Below, piece after piece: positions 5,810 to 9,398 of a stretch of DNA of 9,398 bases. Each line of letters starts with the position of its first letter. Positions within the stretch are counted from its first letter, which is position 1. The notes beneath the pieces are model-generated. The model saw nothing but the letters and a program-made list of their open reading frames with translations, was not told where the DNA came from and made no database searches. The translations under genes and the position numbers were made by a program. Location of the stretch: positions 1-9,398 of the forward strand of contig CALBWZ010000300.1 of the NCBI GenBank assembly GCA_937893415.1, read 5' to 3'. The stretch comes from an uncultured Comamonadaceae bacterium (GTDB lineage Bacteria; Pseudomonadota; Gammaproteobacteria; Burkholderiales; Burkholderiaceae_C).

Positions 5810-6946
5810 ATGGCATTAATCAAGTACATCACTGACATTGAATTTGACTTTGGCGCTGTGGCCACATTGCCAGCCAGTTGCGCTGCGCACGGCATCAGTA
5901 AACCCCTGCTGGTCACCGATGCAGGTATCAAAGCCGCTGGGTTATTGGACAAGGTATTGGCCCACTTGGGCGCCTTGCCTGTCGTGGTGTTTGACCAGAC
6001 CCCCAGCAACCCTACCGAGGCGGCCGTTCGCGCCGCTTCAGACCTGTATATCAGTCAAGGCTGTGACGGCATCGTGGCCTTGGGTGGCGGCTCTAGCATT
6101 GACTGTGCAAAGGGCGTGGCCATATTGGCCACGCATGGCGGCGTGTTGACCACCTATGCCACCATAGAGGGCGGTTCACCTAAAATTACCAACCAAGTGG
6201 CTCCCATTATTGCCATACCCACCACCGCCGGCACTGGCAGTGAGGTGGCACGCGGTGCGATTGTGATTGTGAATGACGGGCGCAAACTGGGTTTTCACAG
6301 CTGGTACTTGGTGCCCAAAGTCGCTATTTGCGACCCAGAACTGACTGTGGGTTTGCCGCCTATGCTCACCGCAGCAACCGGCATGGATGCCGTGGCCCAC
6401 TGCATGGAGACCTTCATGGCTGCGCCTTTCAACCCGCCTGCCGATGGTATTGCCTTAGATGGGCTTACCCGCGCCTGGGCACACATTGAAGAGGCGACGA
6501 ACAACGGTACCAACTTGGAGGCACGCCGTCATATGATGAGTGCGTCTATGCAAGGCGCCATGGCGTTTCAAAAGGGCTTGGGCTGCGTGCATAGTTTGAG
6601 TCACAGCTTAGGCGGTGTGTCTCCTCGCCTGCACCACGGCACACTCAACGCCATGTTTTTGCCTGCCGTCATCGCTTTCAATGCCAGCAGCGAATCGGTG
6701 CAGCGTGAACAACGTTTACAACGCATGGCTCAAGCCATGGGGCTGGCTGGCGCCCACCAGTTGGGTGATGCCATCAAGGACATGAACCAGCGTTTGGGCC
6801 TGCCATCCGGTCTAGGTGCCATGGGTGTACAAACAGACCAATTCAATGCGGTCATTGTTGGCGCGCTGGCAGACCATTGCCATGCCACCAACCCTCGAAT
6901 TGCGTCTGCAGAGGATTACCAAGCCATGTTGCACGAGAGCATGTAA
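5810..6946 (+). CDS. Iron-containing (group III) alcohol dehydrogenase
   Basis: It should interconvert an alcohol and an aldehyde or ketone with NAD(P) in the cytoplasm. The 378-residue length is typical. From the ATG at 5810, the dinucleotide-binding [10 protein letters not shown] is at residues 92-101, PTTAGTGSE at 137-145, and the metal-binding set is complete: D193 and H197 in [11 protein letters not shown]261 in [13 protein letters not shown], and H275 in RLHHG, with the same spacing as D196/H200/H263/H277 of E. coli FucO. H265 matches the additional conserved histidine. The protein starts [15 protein letters not shown], as in relatives. Lactaldehyde, 4-hydroxybutyrate and 1,3-propanediol are all substrates of related enzymes, so no substrate can be given. 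It is divergent from the esterase, which suggests but does not prove use of an alcohol released by ester hydrolysis. Its stop lies 11 bases from that of the convergent patatin gene. Confidence 0.93.
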   Translation: MALIKYITDIEFDFGAVATLPASCAAHGISKPLLVTDAGIKAAGLLDKVLAHLGALPVVVFDQTPSNPTEAAVRAASDLYISQGCDGIVALGGGSSIDCAKGVAILATHGGVLTTYATIEGGSPKITNQVAPIIAIPTTAGTGSEVARGAIVIVNDGRKLGFHSWYLVPKVAICDPELTVGLPPMLTAATGMDAVAHCMETFMAAPFNPPADGIALDGLTRAWAHIEEATNNGTNLEARRHMMSASMQGAMAFQKGLGCVHSLSHSLGGVSPRLHHGTLNAMFLPAVIAFNASSESVQREQRLQRMAQAMGLAGAHQLGDAIKDMNQRLGLPSGLGAMGVQTDQFNAVIVGALADHCHATNPRIASAEDYQAMLHESM

Positions 6947-6957
6947 GACGCAGGTGG

Positions 6958-8061
6958 TTACAGCGACTGCACCAAGTTCATGTCGGGATTGTCTAGCCAC
7001 ATGGTCAGTTCATCAACCAAGCGTTGGCTTTCATCGACCGCTTGTTGCCACACCTTGACACGCCCAGAAAAGTCGTCTTTGTAAGTCATGAAGTCGTGCC
7101 TGTCAGGCAGTTTGCCGCTTGGCAGCGTGCGCACCCATTCAGGCCTGGGTGCGATGACCACCATGCTGTTTAAAGCGCTTGTGGCGCCATGCCGATGTGT
7201 GAGCGTTTTGTCTAGCCAACCTGGGACTACAGCTCGCTGGAAATGCGGGTACAACACCACTTGATTCGGCGCTGTCTTGTAGTGCAGATGCAAATGGTAG
7301 TCTGTGATACCACCATCCCAATAGGCGCCAGTAGGGCCTCCTGGAATGTTGTGAACAGCATCTAGTGCAAACGGGATGGAGCAACTCGCTTGCAAGGCTT
7401 GAAAGAAGTTGTTGGCGTCTAAGCGGTATTGGCGTGTTGACAAGTCGTTGTGGGCAAACGGCAGGCTGGGCAACACATGGCCACGCTCAGACGCCGTAAA
7501 GACCACTCGCTCTATGCATGCGCCCAATGCTTTTCTGGACACCGCATTGGCAAAAAAAGCACAGGCATAACCAAGTGGTGTACGCAAGCTGCCTTGCTTG
7601 TTAAGAATGTGTAAGCCATGGCTGGTCATGACGTGCAGCCTGTAGCGCGGGTGCGCCAAGACCTCGTCTACGTGGCCGTCGTAAAAGGCATGCAAGCTGC
7701 GCGCAAATGCCTCGCTCACACTGGTCGAACTGGGCATGCGCTTGCCAGGTGGGATGTCATAGCGCTGGCGCACATAGTCAGATTCAAGTCGCTGAAAACC
7801 AGCCACACTGTCAGGCATGCAGGCAGTGGCCATGCGCCACGCGCCAATAGATGCACCTATGAGGTCAATGGCTTGATCGGTTTGGGGAAGCCATTCGCCA
7901 AACAAAAATTGGTCAAGCCGTGTCAGCATCAAGCCCTTGGGCCCGCCTGCAGCAGCTGGAATAGCGGCTACATGGCGTGCTTGCAACCCTTCGCGTTGCA
8001 GCAAAATCTTTGCTGCGGGCCCTGCATAAATAGCCAGGGCTTTGGGCGCACTTGCGCTCAC
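6958..8061 (-). CDS. Patatin-like phospholipase family protein
   Basis: Patatin-like proteins are lipid acyl hydrolases with a Ser-Asp dyad. From the GTG at 8061 (367 residues), the oxyanion-type glycine motif AAGGPKG is at 37-43, the nucleophile elbow GASIG at 69-73 with S71, and the DGG motif with D249 in GAYWDGGITDYH. The region between carries no membrane segment or signal peptide, so a cytoplasmic location is likely. The start is a choice between two GTG codons: 8091, which would overlap the preceding gene by 34 bases, and 8061, which overlaps its TGA as GTGA. I prefer 8061 because relatives begin only a few residues before the KALxxYAGP block. It is downstream of yghZ on the same strand and probably translationally coupled to it. 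It is convergent with the alcohol dehydrogenase gene. The physiological lipid is unknown. Confidence 0.85.
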   Translation of the reverse strand: MSASAPKALAIYAGPAAKILLQREGLQARHVAAIPAAAGGPKGLMLTRLDQFLFGEWLPQTDQAIDLIGASIGAWRMATACMPDSVAGFQRLESDYVRQRYDIPPGKRMPSSTSVSEAFARSLHAFYDGHVDEVLAHPRYRLHVMTSHGLHILNKQGSLRTPLGYACAFFANAVSRKALGACIERVVFTASERGHVLPSLPFAHNDLSTRQYRLDANNFFQALQASCSIPFALDAVHNIPGGPTGAYWDGGITDYHLHLHYKTAPNQVVLYPHFQRAVVPGWLDKTLTHRHGATSALNSMVVIAPRPEWVRTLPSGKLPDRHDFMTYKDDFSGRVKVWQQAVDESQRLVDELTMWLDNPDMNLVQSL

Positions 8062-9116
8062 GGGCGTTGGTCGGTAGAGGGTTTTTTCCACAAATTGACG
8101 TCACCGTCTATGGCGTACTGATCAATGGCGGTGAGTTCTTGTTCGGTAAAGCTCAGTTGCTGTAAAGCGCCAGCCAGCTCAGTAATTTGCTCGGGGCGAC
8201 TGGCACCAATGAGCGCGGATGTGACGCGCTCGTGGCGCAACACCCAAGCCACAGCCATTTGAGCCAAGCTTTGACCGCGTGAGAGCGCAATGTCATGCAG
8301 TGCCTTGATGCGTGACAAGTTGGCGTCGCTCAAATGCGCTTGTTTAAACGAACCGCCACCGGGGCGGTTCATGCGCGCATCAGCGGGCACGCCGTTCAGG
8401 TATTTGTTGGTCAACAAGCCTTGGGCCAACGGGCTAAACGCGATGCAGCCCATGCCCTCGTCTTGCAAGGTGCTGAGCAAGTCTTGTTCTACCCAGCGGT
8501 TGAGCATGCTGTAGGAGGGTTGGTGGATCAGCGGTGTAACACCCATACCCCGTAACAAGGCGGCCGCCTCGGCAGTCTTGGCCGCTGAGTAGCTGGAAAT
8601 ACCAACGTATAAAGCTTTGCCTTGTTGAACTGCGCTGGCCAACGCACCCATGGTTTCTTCAAGCGGTGTGTCGGGGTCGAAACGGTGTGAGTAAAAAATG
8701 TCCACATAGTCCAACCCCATGCGTTGCAGGCTTTGGTCTAGGCTTGCCAACAGATACTTGCGTGAACCGCCACCTTGACCATAAGGTCCAGGCCACATGT
8801 CCCAGCCTGCCTTGCTGGAGATGATCAACTCGTCGCGGTAGGGTTTGAAGTCACGGCGCAGGTGTTCGCCAAAATTAACTTCAGCGCTGCCTGCAGGTGG
8901 GCCGTAGTTGTTGGCCAGATCAAAGTGCGTGATGCCCAGGTCAAACGCCGTGCGCAGCATGTCACGCTGCGTTTGCATGGAGGTGGCATCGCCAAAGTTA
9001 TGCCACAAACCCAAAGTGATAGCTGGCAAGCGCAGGCCACTGTTGCCTGTGCGTCGGTAGGCCATGCCTGCATCGTAGCGTTTGGCGTTGGGGTGGTAGG
9101 TGTCGATTTGGGTCAT
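8058..9116 (-). CDS. yghZ: Aldo-keto reductase, YghZ / L-glyceraldehyde 3-phosphate reductase type
   Basis: YghZ (Gpr) of E. coli reduces L-glyceraldehyde 3-phosphate and also methylglyoxal with NADPH, a detoxifying role in the cytoplasm. This 352-residue protein has the whole family pattern: RYDAGMAYRRTGNSGLRLPA (13-32), GLWHNFGD (36-43), and FDLANNYGPPAGSAEVNFG (65-83). The catalytic tetrad is D66, Y71, K102 (SSKAGWDMW) and H144 (FYSHRFDPDTPLEETM). GPYGQGGGSRKYLLASLDQS (110-129) and GISSYS are YghZ-type, and the Rossmann-like cofactor end ALIGASRPEQI follows near the C-terminus. The ATG at 9116 has no Shine-Dalgarno sequence; GACTC precedes it by three bases. It starts 40 bases after tex and its TGA overlaps the probable GTG of the patatin gene. 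The family is firm; the exact substrate is inferred from E. coli. Confidence 0.93.
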   Translation of the reverse strand: MTQIDTYHPNAKRYDAGMAYRRTGNSGLRLPAITLGLWHNFGDATSMQTQRDMLRTAFDLGITHFDLANNYGPPAGSAEVNFGEHLRRDFKPYRDELIISSKAGWDMWPGPYGQGGGSRKYLLASLDQSLQRMGLDYVDIFYSHRFDPDTPLEETMGALASAVQQGKALYVGISSYSAAKTAEAAALLRGMGVTPLIHQPSYSMLNRWVEQDLLSTLQDEGMGCIAFSPLAQGLLTNKYLNGVPADARMNRPGGGSFKQAHLSDANLSRIKALHDIALSRGQSLAQMAVAWVLRHERVTSALIGASRPEQITELAGALQQLSFTEQELTAIDQYAIDGDVNLWKKPSTDQRP

Positions 9117-9156
9117 GGTGAGTCTTTCAGTCGGTCAATACGTCAAAAGAGGAGCT

Positions 9157-9398
9157 TTATTTGGGCTGCAGCTTGGCAAAGGCTTGCGCCATGGCTGAGC
9201 CTGCAACTGGTGTGCTTTGCGCGGCATGGCTGCGCTGATTCTGTTGTGGACGCTGCGCAGACCGTGGGGCCTGTTCAAACTTATTATCGCGGGGTGAGTC
9301 CCGCTTGGTCGTCGCAGGCGCGTCGAGCTTCATGGTCAGGCTGATGCGTTTGCGCAGCGCATCAACTTCCACCACGCGCACTTTCACAATGTCGCCGG
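9157..9398 (-). CDS. tex: Transcription accessory protein Tex, C-terminal end (5' end outside window)
   Basis: Only the last 79 codons are visible; the gene enters from beyond base 9398. Tex is a conserved nucleic-acid-binding protein with a C-terminal S1 domain, linked to transcription and toxin gene expression. The visible part begins with the last strands of the S1 domain, GDIVKVRVVEVDALRKRISL followed by TMKL. A low-complexity tail follows that is rich in Q, R, P and S, and it ends SAMAQAFAKLQPK. The VEVD-x3-KRI-x-LTM pattern followed by a basic, glutamine-rich tail and a closing A-M-A-x-A-(F/L) helix is typical of betaproteobacterial Tex. Other S1-domain proteins such as polynucleotide phosphorylase end in a similar way, so some doubt remains. 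The yghZ-like gene follows after 40 bases. Confidence 0.8.
   Translation of the reverse strand, partial: GDIVKVRVVEVDALRKRISLTMKLDAPATTKRDSPRDNKFEQAPRSAQRPQQNQRSHAAQSTPVAGSAMAQAFAKLQPK

Noticed and set aside
8096..8103. TGACGTCA palindrome near the 3' end of the yghZ-like gene
   Set aside because: Eight-base palindromes are expected by chance at this window size, and it is inside coding sequence far from a plausible promoter.
7618..8121. Plus-strand 167-codon frame antisense to the patatin gene
   Set aside because: It is covered by a clear patatin-like gene and shows no domain or ribosome site.
8775..9344. Plus-strand 189-codon frame across the yghZ-like gene and tex
   Set aside because: It is antisense to two well-supported coding regions and shows no family features.
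1..9398. Mobile elements, CRISPR arrays, tRNAs, defence or secretion systems
   Set aside because: No transposase, integrase, terminal repeats, regular repeat-spacer pattern, tRNA-like cloverleaf or defence protein family was seen on either strand.

Overview
The window is bacterial chromosomal DNA of moderate GC. It most likely comes from a betaproteobacterium of the order Burkholderiales. I infer this from a ygfZ gene divergent from mltG-tmk-holB, from a YghZ-type aldo-keto reductase next to tex, and from the protein style; no rRNA or other phylogenetic marker is present. The genes are densely packed. There are no tRNAs, insertion sequences, CRISPR arrays or phage genes, and no gene-free stretch longer than about 140 bases.

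Left part (1-3025): a conserved housekeeping block. On the minus strand, mltG (peptidoglycan lytic transglycosylase), tmk (dTMP kinase) and the start of holB (DNA polymerase III delta prime) form an operon; tmk and holB overlap by ATGA. ygfZ, a folate-binding protein for Fe-S enzyme maintenance, diverges from mltG across a 99-base region. That region contains a perfect TTGACA box and a small dyad on the mltG side.

Middle part (3077-6946): an accessory set with an acyl/ester metabolism flavour. A TANGO2/NRDE-family gene on the plus strand runs into the 3' end of a minus-strand gene that encodes an unusual fusion of a 4-hydroxybenzoyl-CoA-type (YbgC/FadM-like) thioesterase with a GNAT acetyltransferase. 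The two genes overlap tail to tail by 88 bases. Upstream of the fusion, on the same strand and 18 bases away, is a hormone-sensitive-lipase-type esterase. An iron-containing alcohol dehydrogenase diverges from the esterase, with a 7-bp perfect inverted repeat in the shared intergenic region.

Right part (6958-9398): a minus-strand series of tex (3' end only), a YghZ-like aldo-keto reductase, and a patatin-like phospholipase whose likely GTG start overlaps the reductase stop codon as GTGA. The patatin gene ends 11 bases from the convergent alcohol dehydrogenase gene, with no visible terminator.

I do not see a clearly new defence, mobile or secretion system. The most notable items are the thioesterase-GNAT fusion, its overlap with the TANGO2 gene (with a palindrome that encodes the same tripeptide on both strands), the esterase/alcohol dehydrogenase divergent dyad, and a short GACTC box just before three start codons that lack a Shine-Dalgarno sequence.
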